Positions 34,120 through 45,037 of a stretch of DNA of 64,000 nt are shown piece by piece. Both the position numbers and the translations under genes were made by a program. This DNA comes from Parapristionchus giblindavisi. Its lineage: Eukaryota; Nematoda; Chromadorea; Rhabditida; Diplogasteridae. Position 1 is the first letter of the stretch. Each line of letters opens with the position of its first letter. Location of the stretch: NCBI GenBank assembly GCA_943737045.1, contig CALSFV010000295.1, positions 196,501 through 260,500 of the forward strand, written 5' to 3'. Below the pieces are notes generated by a model. The model searched no databases. It worked only from the letters and a program-made list of their open reading frames with translations, and was not told where the DNA came from.

Positions 34120-34245
34120 GGGAAAAAATAATTTTATTGCTTTTTTTTGGTTTTTTTTTGGGTTTTTTTTGTTTGGTGAGAAAATTTTTTTGTTAGACCC
34201 AAACAAAAAAATTTTTGGTCGAAATAATTTTTTGTCCCAGCCCTG

Positions 34246-34975
34246 AGTCCCATGGTATAATAGTTTTCATGGAACTTAAAGGGGAAGTGCTCAATGGACC
34301 TTTCTCAATGGTCTCTTCGACGCGCACTGTGATAAAAACAGTCAACAACGCAATCAGACAAATCTTGAAACGCGATATTTATGATGTAAAAATTTTAGAT
34401 AATAAGCTATGAACGCTGTTTTACGGAAATGAAGGATGTCTGAGTAAAGATGCAAAGACGCGAATGTTTAAAAAATTGTATGCGAATTTTCAAATTTCTT
34501 CTGATTAATTCTCATCATTCATTTATTGATTGATTCCTGCTTCACGTGACTGAAACATAAGTAAGACTGCATTAGATATACTTTCATGTACGAAAAATAA
34601 TCGATATTCTATTTAATATGTATTTTAATTGTTTATGAAAAAATCCCTCGTCTCTTTTCTCCAAGATGCGATAAATATATTATTATTATAATAATAACAT
34701 TCCGTCACTTGTATCGATTGCGTGTCTCATTATCTTTGCCCACTGAGTGAGCAATGCCTGTCTATTTTACAAGTTCGTTTAGCAATCGAATGATTGCTTC
34801 TCGATTACCGTAAACAAATCCGCACTTTCGTATTCCGCAATAAGGACCCATAACGCATTGATCGACTTTATCTCATTTTTCCTCCACGATTTTTCGGCCT
34901 TTTTGCTATTTATTAGAAAAATGGCATGTTAGAGTCGATTTTCCTTTATTTACCGAATTTGTTGTTTGTATATGT
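34246..34975. other. Spacer between composite and block B; no feature resolved
   Basis: AGTCCCATGG at its start resembles 11846 and 44366 in the tandem units. The rest is AT-rich, with no splice-supported frame. Confidence 0.4.
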
Positions 34976-35253
34976 GTCATTTAACAATTTATTTTCTCTT
35001 AATATTACTTTATTCACACTTCATAATCATGAAATAGTCGATTATTCTCGTTCTTTCTAACATGGAGTGTCCGCAACGCGAGCTTTAATCAATTCATGCT
35101 TTATTTAATGAAAATAAAAAGATAATACTTACTAATGTTGATATTATAAGTGTCGTTAATCCATGAACAGAGAAACTCATTTCCATCCTTTGTGAAAGTA
35201 TCACCATCAGTGTAGACTGTCTCTCCATCGGTACAACCTATATTCGTAGTTAT

Positions 35254-35620
35254 TATTGACCGTTTAAAATGTAGTTGTGTCATTGCCTTGCTACTGGCTG
35301 GTAAAACGCAGAAGTATTCTATCGATGAACACCCCCTTCCCGACCTTCCCTCGTCGAGATCTCTCTGATCTACATACTCCGGTATTTTTTGTCCGTGGGG
35401 TGCGCCTCTGTCCCACACCATGGTGCCCCCGCGGCCCGCGGCGCACCCCACGGTGGGGGAGATAAGGTGTGCGCCACGGTGTTCGAGATACGGCGTGCCC
35501 CATGGACAAAAATACCGGAGTACGTGGAATCTATCTCGCTACGGCTCTCTCTCTCTAAACATAGAAACACATTGTGGCTACTCCCGTACCAAATAAACAA
35601 GTTCATTTTATACGGTCAAT
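35254..35620. mobile_element. MITE of the ATTGACCGTWTAAAA family with nested fold-back
   Basis: Ends ATTGACCGTTTAAAATG and CATTTTATACGGTCAAT. It lies in the intron between exons 3 and 4 of the Fn1-like gene and contains the 35377-35520 fold-back. Confidence 0.75.
35377..35520. mobile_element. GC-rich fold-back MITE, 144 bp, TA target duplication
   Basis: CTCCGGTATTTTTTGTCC at the left and its complement at the right, flanked by TA (35375-35376, 35521-35522). The core repeats GTGGGGTGCGCC in both orientations. A longer relative is at 63535-63838. Confidence 0.85.
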
Positions 35621-35908
35621 AGGTATATATTCTTCAATCTAACAATTGCTTACCATATGATTGGAGTAGCGTTTCGCAAATGTAGTGATATCCAACACCC
35701 ATCGAACCATACCCTTTTGACAAAACCATCCATGACTCTCCGGGAAATAATATTTTACCATCTCCGTTACGAGAATTGCAACCTAAAACGTTTTTATTAA
35801 TTAAAAAAACACTTTTTGCTTAAATTCGCGTAAAGTTTTGAACCATACCATAAAATAATCCTATCCCGTTTTCATTATCGATTAAATAGAAATGATTTGG
35901 ATAGTCTG

Positions 35909-36155
35909 TGTTGGATACCTTGATATGTGGAGACTAGAGTAGTAACCAATACAAGTTTATCACAAATAATATAGAGTTCGAGTCTAAGACTAGGGATAGA
36001 AGAGACCTACTTGTAACCTACGCTAAGCTAAGAATGAATAGAGAATCATGTGTAGAGTAATAGATATGATAATTAGGGATAATGCACAATGACTATTATG
36101 CATTAGCTATATGATAATTATATTATGCTAATAGATTAGATTACACTACACAACA
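35909..36155 (-). repeat. 3' LTR of the retrotransposon
   Basis: 247 bp, TG...CA ends, identical by eye to 39248-39494. Confidence 0.95.
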
Positions 36156-36166
36156 CCTCCTTCCTA
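36156..36166 (-). promoter_or_regulatory. Polypurine tract
   Basis: On the minus strand AGGAAGGAGG lies directly before the 3' LTR, where plus-strand cDNA priming takes place in LTR elements. Confidence 0.85.
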
Positions 36167-36213
36167 AGATTCTAAGTTAAAGACAACAGAATCGATAATC
36201 AATACAATAAAAA

Positions 36214-38580
36214 CTAATTTACAATTGAACTAACGTAACTACTACATTCGGAGGTATTACTAACAACGGGCCTTCGGTCTCTGACCGTACGATTATATGC
36301 CTTGCTTGAGGGGTCTGGGATAGGCATGACGATGACAGCTCCAGTTGAATTATCCTTCGTAGTTTCTTCTGTCGGCTTCTTGATATCGAATGAATCGATA
36401 TGAAGATCAAGTATATCATCTTCATCTTGATCTCTTCGGGAGATTAATTGATGGGCATGAGCCTTCATTCTCCTTCCTCCCTTATCAATGAGATAAACAA
36501 CTCGACCGAGTTTATCTACAATGATAGCTTCACTACATTTCACATTATTAGGTCCATCTTTATCACGGTAGTAGACCTTATCACCAGTTTTGAATTCTTT
36601 GTGTTCTGCACCATGTTTCAGGTCAAACTGGTTTTTCATATCTTCATCCTTCTTATCTGATCTACGACTTGGAACCAAGAGACTTAGTCTTGTTCTCAGT
36701 TTTCGTCCGAGGAATACTTCAGCTGGTGACTTATCAGCTAGTTGTCTATTCGGATTCGATCGATAAGACATGAGGAATGTTTGAACATTCTCTACTTCAG
36801 GTCGTTCTCCTTTCAGTTTGAGGAGCGTTCGCTTGAATATATCAACGAACCGTTCTGCTTGACCATTTGAAAGAGGATGATATGGTGGAGTCAGGACGTG
36901 CTTGATACCGTACTTGTTACAGTATTCTCGGAAATCACTCGAAGTGAATTGTGTTCCGTTATCACTGACCAATGTTTCTGGACAACCATATGCAGATATG
37001 AACTTGTGAATGTGTGTGATGATAGAATTAGTATCTATTCTTTCCATTTCTATTACTTCAGGCCATTTACTGTGTGCATCTACGATAATCAAGTAATTCT
37101 TTCCATTCATAGGTCCTGCGAATTCAACGTGAATTCGCTCCATTGGTCTATCAGTTGATGGCCATGGTTCAAGTGGTACCTTGACTGGATTCTTGATTTG
37201 ATTCATTACGAGTTGATCTTCAACTTCCTTCTGTAATGATCTGATGAGATTCAGTTTCCAGAACCAATCAGTTCCGATTAAATTTACAGGTGAATCTGCT
37301 ACATAAACAAATCCCCTATTCTCATCATTCTTATATTTCATTTTACAATGAAATTTTCCGAGTATGGATACACTTGTGCCATTTGCACACTTAGCCTGTA
37401 TTCTTCCCTCTTTTAGGGTGGGAGATCCCAGTGTTTTCCATACATTCTTGGAGATAAAGGTTAGATCTGAACCAGTATCTACTCGGAATTCAATGTTCTT
37501 TCCATTAACATTGACTTGTGCATAGACTCTATTATCGACGACCTGATTACAGAACACAGCATTGCTATTCTTTCTCTTATAGAATTTATTTCTTTTGTAA
37601 TCTTTCTTCTTTGGTCGTTTATCTGGATATTTCTTCCAGCATTCATGCACTGCATGACCATGTCTATCACAATATGCACATTTAGTATCTGATGAACTCT
37701 TATCACTTTTTGTCTCCGAATCAACCTCAGCGGTCTCATCGTTCACTTTGTCCGACTTATTATCACGTAACAAGTAGACATTATTTTGAACTTCTATTGC
37801 AGCAACATCTCTTTCAAGTGCTTGAAGGGTAGAGAACTTCTCTACAAGTTCATTCAAAGTGATATCTTGTTTGTTATTCACAATGTTCATCAGATTTGTT
37901 CGAGCCTTTTTCAGGTTTGGTAGATCAAGACCTGCAAGGAATACAGTGACCTTCAATTCGTCTTCTGTAATCTCCTTCATCTTTCCTTTCTGATATAGAT
38001 TGTTGACTTCAGATGCAAATTTCTTGACATCAGTCAATCCAAGTATAGACATTCTTTGATTGAGAAATCTTAGACGTAGTTCAAAATCAGAAACTTGTCT
38101 ACCGAATAGATTAGTCAATTCTTTCACTGTATTCTCAAATGTCTCATTATACACATCTTTAGGCGACAAATGATTCTTATACTGTGAATTGCATTTTGTA
38201 CTCAGATGTCTCAACAAGATTCTCACTCTGAGTTTCTCATCTAAGTGAATCGTATCATGTTCGAAGATGTCTTTGTATCTATCATACCAATTCTCGAACG
38301 TACACTCATCTTCAGGTTCATATTGGAACTCATTTATTCTAGCTTCAAGTGCATCAATCGATGGGCCACTTACAGTATGCGCACTTTGGCTACTGTCACC
38401 TGAGGTTACTGTAGGATCAGTCGTAACTCTCGCTCCATTCGATTCATTGAGAGCTCTGATTAGTTTCTCAACTCTCTTATCAGACTCTTCTTGCATCTTG
38501 AGCATCATCTTCATGAACGTATCCATCATATAGTTCATTCCATTTGAATCGGTCGATTTGGTTCCACCTGAATCAGTCAT
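36214..38580 (-). CDS. Gag-protease-integrase polyprotein lacking reverse transcriptase and RNase H
   Basis: A 788-codon intact frame. Residues 1 to about 330 are gag-like, with a capsid-type segment (FENWYDRYKDIFEHD, FLAGLDLPNLKKAR) and a CCHC zinc knuckle CAYCDRHGHAVHEC at about 299. An aspartic protease follows with VDTGSD at about 365 and ending NLIGTDWF. About residue 450 the chain jumps to KNPVKVPLEPWPSTDRPMER, the linker before the integrase core. The core keeps its three acidic sites: VDAHSKWPEV, VSDNGTQFTS and NGQAERFVD. The C terminus has a typical DKVYYRD segment. In Ty3/gypsy polyproteins, reverse transcriptase, RNase H and the integrase zinc finger lie between protease and core; here they are missing in frame. 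The remaining frame encodes a particle protein, a processing enzyme and part of an integrase. Confidence 0.9.
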   Translation of the reverse strand: MTDSGGTKSTDSNGMNYMMDTFMKMMLKMQEESDKRVEKLIRALNESNGARVTTDPTVTSGDSSQSAHTVSGPSIDALEARINEFQYEPEDECTFENWYDRYKDIFEHDTIHLDEKLRVRILLRHLSTKCNSQYKNHLSPKDVYNETFENTVKELTNLFGRQVSDFELRLRFLNQRMSILGLTDVKKFASEVNNLYQKGKMKEITEDELKVTVFLAGLDLPNLKKARTNLMNIVNNKQDITLNELVEKFSTLQALERDVAAIEVQNNVYLLRDNKSDKVNDETAEVDSETKSDKSSSDTKCAYCDRHGHAVHECWKKYPDKRPKKKDYKRNKFYKRKNSNAVFCNQVVDNRVYAQVNVNGKNIEFRVDTGSDLTFISKNVWKTLGSPTLKEGRIQAKCANGTSVSILGKFHCKMKYKNDENRGFVYVADSPVNLIGTDWFWKLNLIRSLQKEVEDQLVMNQIKNPVKVPLEPWPSTDRPMERIHVEFAGPMNGKNYLIIVDAHSKWPEVIEMERIDTNSIITHIHKFISAYGCPETLVSDNGTQFTSSDFREYCNKYGIKHVLTPPYHPLSNGQAERFVDIFKRTLLKLKGERPEVENVQTFLMSYRSNPNRQLADKSPAEVFLGRKLRTRLSLLVPSRRSDKKDEDMKNQFDLKHGAEHKEFKTGDKVYYRDKDGPNNVKCSEAIIVDKLGRVVYLIDKGGRRMKAHAHQLISRRDQDEDDILDLHIDSFDIKKPTEETTKDNSTGAVIVMPIPDPSSKAYNRTVRDRRPVVSNTSECSSYVSSIVN

Positions 38581-38654
38581 GATTATAGTCTGTACTGTTC
38601 AATGATAACTATCACGTACTCTATAGTCTGTACTGTCTATGACCTGATGTGTAC

Positions 38655-38835
38655 TAGCTACTCGTATCGTGTACGGTGCTCTGATCTTTGATCTCTTATG
38701 TGCTTGCTACTCGTATCTTTGTACGGTGCTCTGATCTTTGATCTCAGTTATCTGGTGGATGATCTTTGATCTCCAGTCTCTGGTCTCAGAGTGATCTATG
38801 ACCTTTGGTCTCTGATCTTTGGTCTCTAGTCTCAA
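38655..38835. repeat. GATCTTTGATCTC-type short repeats in the retrotransposon leader
   Basis: The untranslated leader contains many variants of TGATCTTTGATCTC, TCTGGTCTC and a doubled segment GTGCTTGCTACTCGTATC / GTACGGTGCTCTGATC. They lie between the 5' LTR and the ORF, where packaging signals often lie. Function unknown. Confidence 0.7.
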
Positions 38836-39228
38836 TGGACAACGATCTTAAGATACGGTGATCTTGATCAGACCTGTGTCAACCTCGGTATCACAATAGC
38901 GATACAGTATCCAACCGGGAATCACAACGGTGGTACAGGTTACACTCGGCTCTTACAATGGTTGCTTTCAATATCAGGTGTGGATCACAAGATAGCAGAG
39001 CCAAGGGCCGTGACCAATCGCAGCAACAATCGAGCGTATCGAAGTGCCGGTCACAGTGACTATCTCCAGGTGTTACAATATCCACAGACACCAGTCACAG
39101 TGGCTATCTCCAGGCTAAGATCTATGCTTTGCCAGCCACGACTTACCAGAAACTTACCAGAAACTTGATTCTTAGCAAAACTAGGTGAAGTCTAAGTCTA
39201 ATCCTAATCCTAAGTCTTAAACCTTAAT

Positions 39229-39247
39229 CTAAGATCCTGGTCGCCAA
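39229..39247 (-). promoter_or_regulatory. Primer binding site
   Basis: Directly after the 5' LTR on the minus strand comes TTGGCGACCAGGATCTTAG. TGGCGACC-type sites pair with the 3' end of a host tRNA; I cannot name the tRNA with certainty. Confidence 0.7.
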
Positions 39248-39494
39248 TGTTGGATACCTTGATATGTGGAGACTAGAGTAGTAACCAATACAAGTTTATC
39301 ACAAATAATATAGAGTTCGAGTCTAAGACTAGGGATAGAAGAGACCTACTTGTAACCTACGCTAAGCTAAGAATGAATAGAGAATCATGTGTAGAGTAAT
39401 AGATATGATAATTAGGGATAATGCACAATGACTATTATGCATTAGCTATATGATAATTATATTATGCTAATAGATTAGATTACACTACACAACA
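39248..39494 (-). repeat. 5' LTR of the retrotransposon
   Basis: 247 bp, TG...CA ends, matching the 3' LTR. The minus-strand promoter would lie here. Confidence 0.95.
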
Positions 39495-39626
39495 GTCTGG
39501 ATGAGGGTAAGGTTCTAAATTAACACTTTATTTTTAAGTTGATCATAACGAATATCGATTACCTGATTCTGCAAGAACTAATGGCACAGTAATGGATAGA
39601 ACCAAAATATTTCTCCATACAAACAT

Positions 39627-40544
39627 AGTGAAATGAAAAAAAATGATATACAGTGAACCCGAATCTCAAACTTTGGTAATTAAACGGAGCAAATGAAAAA
39701 TACAAAGCAAGGGAGAATGAAAAATATATATCTTACTCACTAATGTTGTATATATATACGAGACGCTAATAAAAATAATAAAACGATTAATATTGGGGGG
39801 TGTTAATGATACTAAAAGTGAAGATATCGAAGAATAAGATGAAATGGGAAAGAGTTCAAAAAAGCAATCCGTTCAATCGTCCGATTGCCTTCAGAATCTT
39901 CATACAGGGCGATCGTATTCTCGCTCTACTACGTACGGACTTATTTGCTTTTACATATTATTTTTTGAAAAAAACTCGTAAATGCTTTCACTTTTTGGAA
40001 TACTTTCAATATCTATTACTTTTTCAGAATTTCGAACACTACATTAGATGAATATGATATGATTCTTAAAAACATTTAAAAAAAAGACACTTCAAGCAAG
40101 AAAACAGAAAAAATAGATTCGGTTCTCGTGATACCCACAAACGACATTTGAATCGAGTCGAAAATAGGATTCATCCTTCATTTTCGTAATGCTATCGGTG
40201 TACTCAACGAGAAATGACTGAATAAAGATTTTATCGTAAAATGCAGAGAAATCTCTCCCTCCTTTTTCTTGATTATCACTCCACTAATTCTCTCACGCCT
40301 AACCCGACGGACCTTCGAAACACTGATTTGATATTTTTTAAGCGCCATGTTTCTGAACAATGTGAAAATGTTATCTTTGACGCTCTCATGCCAAGAATAC
40401 AAAAAATCGTTTCCATAAGTTTTTGAATGTTTATAATGGTTATGTGGGCACATACGTATTCAATTGTTTAATGTTTTATGAATTTAAGACACCTCTTATT
40501 AAAAAACGCTTTTGCTATAACGTCATCTACGATTTCTAGTACTT
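39627..40544. other. Upstream region of the Fn1-like gene and spacer; no gene called
   Basis: AT-rich. The 91-codon minus frame at 40178-40453 and the 83-codon plus frame at 39800-40051 have no recognisable features. No promoter motif is clear enough to call. Confidence 0.35.
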
Positions 40545-43110
40545 TTTTGCATTGAAAGTCCCTTCGAAGAAGTAGCGGATGAAATGCCAAGTGTAATATG
40601 ATAGCCTATATAGGTGTGCACAAAATTAAATGTGAATCGTTACCTCAACTCGACGGCACATTATTTGAGTGAATTGTGGCTATCCCACATTCCTAGTCTC
40701 GCTGAATATAGAAAGAGTATAGTAACGAAAATGCGCCCTCTTATTGTTCACTCATATTGTTGTGTGCTGTTTAATGTTAATTTTTGCAAGTAAAGAAAAA
40801 TACTTTTTTGAATAGCCGTTCATCTTTTTTTCATTTCCCATTTTAGACTCGATAATTTCTTTAAATTACATGTATTTCTAGTCTCTCCTTATCCCTATTA
40901 TTTCCTCTCGCTCGCAAAGTTAACATTAAAATATGTATAAAGTATTAATTATGATCTTTTTGTGATTGTGAGTTCCTAATAAGCTAACGAATCATTAGTT
41001 ATAAAGAACAAAGCCGATTTGATTACCTGATGAGATATTCCATTGTACTTTTCTACAGAGAAATTCTCCATAAACGTCTCTGTTCGGAATTCTTTCCTCA
41101 TAGGGGACGTATTTCCTGAATTACGATGTTAGAATTAAAATTAGAAATAAGGATTTTTCAATAGATGTATTTTATTATATTTTCAGTGCTTATATCACTC
41201 GTTTCATCAACGCTTAATCGTGAATGATAAAGTAAAATGAAGAATATAATACAATAAATAACGTCGAATATAATATGGAATAGGTATGTGAGTAATTATT
41301 CGGATAACTATAATTTAAAATTTATATTTCCGCTCTGGCCATTTTGCCTTAGTACATAAAAATAAATTTTATGAAATTCACAGGTTCAATTATTGAAATC
41401 ATACAAAATAGTTATGTATTAGATGTATAAAGCGATGATTTCAAAACTAAAAAGTTTAATGACTTCAATAGGAATGGCTTGCGGTTGTGACGGAATCATA
41501 CGACTAAGCTATTCGCTACCAAACAACTCAATCAATCATATTTCATCCTCGGAAAGGTACATCAGTCATTTGTTGTGCACGAAACAGGAAAGCAAATTTG
41601 AATACTCTTTGTGAGGTTTCCATCGAATTTTTCATTATTCAACACATTCTATTTATACTTTTGCATTACTCTAATATTTCATTGATATAATCGAGATTAC
41701 ACTCACCTTTGTGCGATAAATTCGCATTTTTCATTCCTTTAAAGGGGGGGGGGGGTAACCTCTACCAATGACCTCTTCATTGCGAAAACTATTTATGCTT
41801 TTTTCTGTGACAACGAGAAAGCATTGCGCGTCCAAGAGACCATTGAGAGAGGTTACGCTCACTTTCTCTGGTATTTCGAAACTTAAAGTCTACTTGCACT
41901 TTTACTTTAAGTATACTTGTAAGTCTACTTAAAGTGAAAAAGTGTTTGTGCCTAAGTTTTGAAATACCAGAGTTAAGCATTGATGCCATGAGGAAAACAT
42001 ATCTTATTCCAGATACTACCTGGAATGATGACTACAAATTTTTCAATGGAAGTATTGCGAGTGAAGAGGTACACTGTATTCTTATTTCGATACTAAAATT
42101 TTATGTATAAAACCGAACGAATCCTACGTGAAGTGCAGCTACGAATATATATATTTTTGAGCTTTTCGATACAGAAGACTAGAAATTTTTTGAAAGAAGA
42201 TAATTTCTTGCACAGTTTTTTTTGTATATTCTCCGAATAGGAAAATAATCGTCTCTGTTTGAAGAGTAGCATGTCAATCCTACACATTTTTTATGAAAGA
42301 ATAACTATTTTTCGGAAAATTATTTTGTACTCTAAAGCTCTAAAATACGTTTCAGAATCGTGCGACGAACTCTGCAGTGTGTTGTGAATGCTACAGATGA
42401 TGTTCGGCAAAGATTCATCGTATACAGACTATGACGTAGAAATACGGTAATACAATACAATACAATACAATACATTGTCCTTTCAGCACATTAAATGCAG
42501 AAGGGGCCAAAACAGGGGGGGGGGAATCTTATTATCCACAAGATTTATACTTTCGTCTCTGAAAGAATTTATCTCCGTTCAAGAAAACGAACGGTAATAC
42601 GGTAATAACAATAGGGAAAATATGATTTTATTTTTGTATCTCCTAGTTGAATACACTTTCTCGACGTTGTGTTCACTAACTGGCAGATAAAGTGGGGGGG
42701 GGGGGTCTTTTAAAGATCTCCTCGAATGTTAATTTTGTGAATAACATATCGATTAGGCATGCGATGAGAAATTAGCATTCTCATTCAACAATCCCTTAGC
42801 GCCTTTAATTGATTGAACAATAAAGAATAATGCTATATTTTGCTAGATAGGCGAAGTTTATTGGAGTAAAATATTTATTATAAGTCATTGCGAAATCAAT
42901 CAAAGCCCTCCACTCCCATCTCGACTGATTTATAATGCATTGTTACATTTGCCTTACGTGCCTACGCCGTAGCCCCCCTCCGCCGCATCTCCGGGGCGGC
43001 GGAGGGATTTACGGCGTAGGCACGTAAGGCAAATGTAACGACGCATAACCTTGACTTTTTCTGATTCAGGAAATCGGCTTCACCAAAAAGCAGAAGATGG
43101 ATTCGATCGC
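40545..43110. repeat. Block B, tandem unit 1 (counterpart of 6550-9380)
   Basis: Direct copy of block A unit 1 without the 385-bp insertion and without the TTAA fold-back. It contains the CTCTCAATGG MITE at 41755-41860, a shortened AAGTCTACTT MITE at 41865-41975, the ATACA microsatellite near 42450 and the GC palindrome at 42946-43042. Confidence 0.75.
41027..41115 (-). pseudogene. Fn1-like domain exon (block B unit 1)
   Basis: An 89-nt minus-strand stretch between a TTCAG acceptor and a GTAATC donor reads YVPYEERIPNRDVYGEFLC, then RKVQWNIS. It is the best preserved of the unit exons. In block A unit 1 the matching place (about 7050) is deleted. No complete gene could be assembled around it. 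Confidence 0.45.
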
Positions 43111-44424
43111 AGTTGATCCTCTTAAGAAACATTGAGAGGGTACGACACGTGATTCTTCGATGAAGAAGGATACGATAAAATTACAATACCTGACTATGAA
43201 ATTTTTTCGTTGTCGTCACGAATAAATTAATCCATATTTCAATATAAAGATTACAATTTATTAAATCTCTGTTTCAAACCCCCCCTCACGCACAACAGTG
43301 AAGGGAAGGGGGGTAGTGATCTCACTCGAGAACGTGCAAGTTCGATCTACTGGATCGGACTTCGCGCTATTGATTGGAACACATGATATTTGAATGTGTC
43401 ACGAGAAGTGCGTTCACAGCCGGCAAGGTCGACCAAGTGAGACCCTGTGGGCTACCCAATTGAACATATGTATAGTATATATTCTTCAGACATAAAAGGC
43501 ATAGAAGACATAGCACAAGACAGGACACAAGACGGGAGATATCAAGTTGCTATTATAATTGCGCAACTACTTCTTTTGAATAAAGTTCCCGAGATTTTCA
43601 GAAAACAAATTTATCAGACATATTTTAGGTCTTTTTTGAAATTTAGTTTCCTTTTCATCATACTATTCTGTTATTGTTAGGATAGGACAGTGAACTGATA
43701 TTCTTGGTAGAGGAGGTGGAGATGTAGAGTTGAACAGGGAAGCAGTATACTATGCCGTAAAACAAAATATTTGTAAAACAAAACAAAACCAAAACAAAAT
43801 CGTAAAACAACACCTATAATCTCATCCACAATTTCTAGCACCTTGAAAGTCTTTTCGAAGTAGTAGAGTATCCATATGAGATGCGAAGTGTAATTCGACA
43901 CTATAAAGGTGTGCACTAAATGAAATACGAAACGTTACCTCAACTCGAAGGTACATTATTTGTGTGCGTTATGGCAGTGCCACATTTCGATCCTCGCTGA
44001 GTATAGAAAGAATAGAGTAAAGTAGAATACGCTCTCTTATTTTACTAGTGGTTCTTATTCTTCTGCACTTTTTTGAAAACTCTTATCTTTTTTTTCACCA
44101 CGTATAGACTCGGTATTTTTTTTAATATTTTGTATTTCTAGTCTTCGTTATTCCTATTATTTCCAGTCACTCACAATGTTAACAATAAAAACAAATATAA
44201 TGTCTCAATTGTCATTTGTGTTACCGAGTTTCTAATGGGATAACAAATCTATAGTAATAAAGAAACGTTTTGTTGATTATGTTTTCAAACGATTCCGTGC
44301 CCAAATGTGTACATATCTTTCGCCGTTCTTACATTTATTGGATGCTCTATTCTTCTTTCCTGGTCCCATGGAAGTTGACCTGGAACTTAACTTCAATAGG
44401 GCCATGAAATTAGAATTTAATTAC

Positions 44425-44515
44425 CTGATCCGATATTCCGTTGTACTTCACAAAGAAATTCCCTAGAAACGTCTCTGTTCGGAATCTGTCGCTTATAGGG
44501 GACGAATTTCCTCTT
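44425..44515 (-). pseudogene. Fn1-like domain exon (block B unit 2)
   Basis: A 91-nt minus-strand stretch between TATAG and GTAATT reads FVPYKRQIPNRDVSREFLCE and continues VQRNIGS. It is homologous to 11912-11997 and 41027-41115. The phase at the acceptor differs from its relatives, which suggests drift. Confidence 0.45.
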
Positions 44516-45037
44516 CTATAAGGGAAGAATTCGAGATGTTTCTATGGAATAATTAGAGATAAGGATGTATTTTATTTTATTTTATTTTCAGTGCTTAAAT
44601 CACTCGTTTCATCATCGCTTAATCGTGAATGATACGGTAAAATAAAGAATATTCTACAATTAACAACTTTTAATATACGATGGAATATGTGAGTCATTCG
44701 TACAATTATACTATTACACATTTGGTTCATGGGATTTGGAGTTTCGATTTTTTTAACAAATCAAATAAAGTTGAAATGTGTGACGGGCATACAAACAGAC
44801 AAACAGATAAACGTGCCTTTTCATTTTATTGAATAATAATGTCTCTTAAGTTAACTCTTAAGTTCATCATTTGTCTACTTTCACTTCCGCTATCTGCCCA
44901 TTTTGTCTTGCCTTAAATATATTCAAATTTTATGAAATTCCCAGCTTCAATGATTGAAATCTAACAAAATAGTTATGTTTTTGATGTATAAAGTGTCCAT
45001 TTTAAACATAATAAGCTTGATGAATTCAGTAGGGTAC

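Larger units (their letters stand above)
14950..34245. mobile_element. 19.3-kb composite fold-back with hAT-like inverted tips
   Basis: The left tip CAGGGCTGGGATTTTTTG at 14950 and the right tip ending TTTTTTGTCCCAGCCCTG at 34245 are inverted copies, each next to T-rich sequence with GTTTGG. Moving inward, the two halves keep an inverted order of matching blocks: 15541-15750 with 33205-33415, degenerate TGGCA-rich DNA with its counterpart, 29-bp satellite arrays, then a near-perfect palindrome. CAGGGCTGGG resembles hAT termini, but the 8-bp flanks (GTGTGCAC and AGTCCCAT) do not match, so single-event transposition is not shown. The flanks correspond to places about 480 bp apart in the tandem unit, so a deletion accompanied formation. 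Drosophila Foldback elements, with satellite-rich inverted ends, are a loose parallel. Confidence 0.6.
35909..39494 (-). mobile_element. Non-autonomous Ty3/gypsy-type LTR retrotransposon, recent insertion
   Basis: Two 247-bp LTRs (35909-36155 and 39248-39494) begin TGTTGGATACC and end ACACTACACAACA; I compared them base by base and saw no difference. A 5-bp target duplication, GTCTG, flanks the element (35904-35908 and 39495-39499). The order PBS, ORF, polypurine tract, LTR reads on the minus strand. Identical LTRs point to a very recent insertion. The single ORF lacks reverse transcriptase and RNase H, so this copy would need enzymes from a full-length relative. Confidence 0.95.
35010..39626 (-). 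pseudogene. Fn1-like (MIG-18-like) secreted protein gene, block B copy, split by an LTR retrotransposon
   Basis: Five exons fit in phase once the retrotransposon is set aside: 39563-39626 (ATG at 39626, hydrophobic leader WRNILVLSITVPLVLA), 39500-39514 plus 35849-35908 (exon 2), 35654-35782, 35133-35237 and 35010-35056 (stop TAA at 35010-35012, inside GAATAAAG). Total 420 nt, 139 residues. Introns are GT-AG and short (the first is 48 nt). Domains: a tract with SRNGDGKILFPGESW...YHYIC, then an Fn1-like module GCTDGETVYTDGDTFTKDGN followed by EFLC. In the MIG-18-like family such modules are extracellular. No base change breaks the frame; the only lesion I see is the 3.6-kb insertion in exon 2, with GTCTG duplicated. 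A MITE sits in the intron before the Fn1 exon. The allele may be null, or the insertion may be polymorphic. Confidence 0.8.

Noticed and set aside
14950..34245. Maverick/Polinton-type giant transposon
   Set aside because: Size fits, but no polymerase B, integrase, ATPase or capsid frames are present and the tips do not carry a 6-bp duplication.
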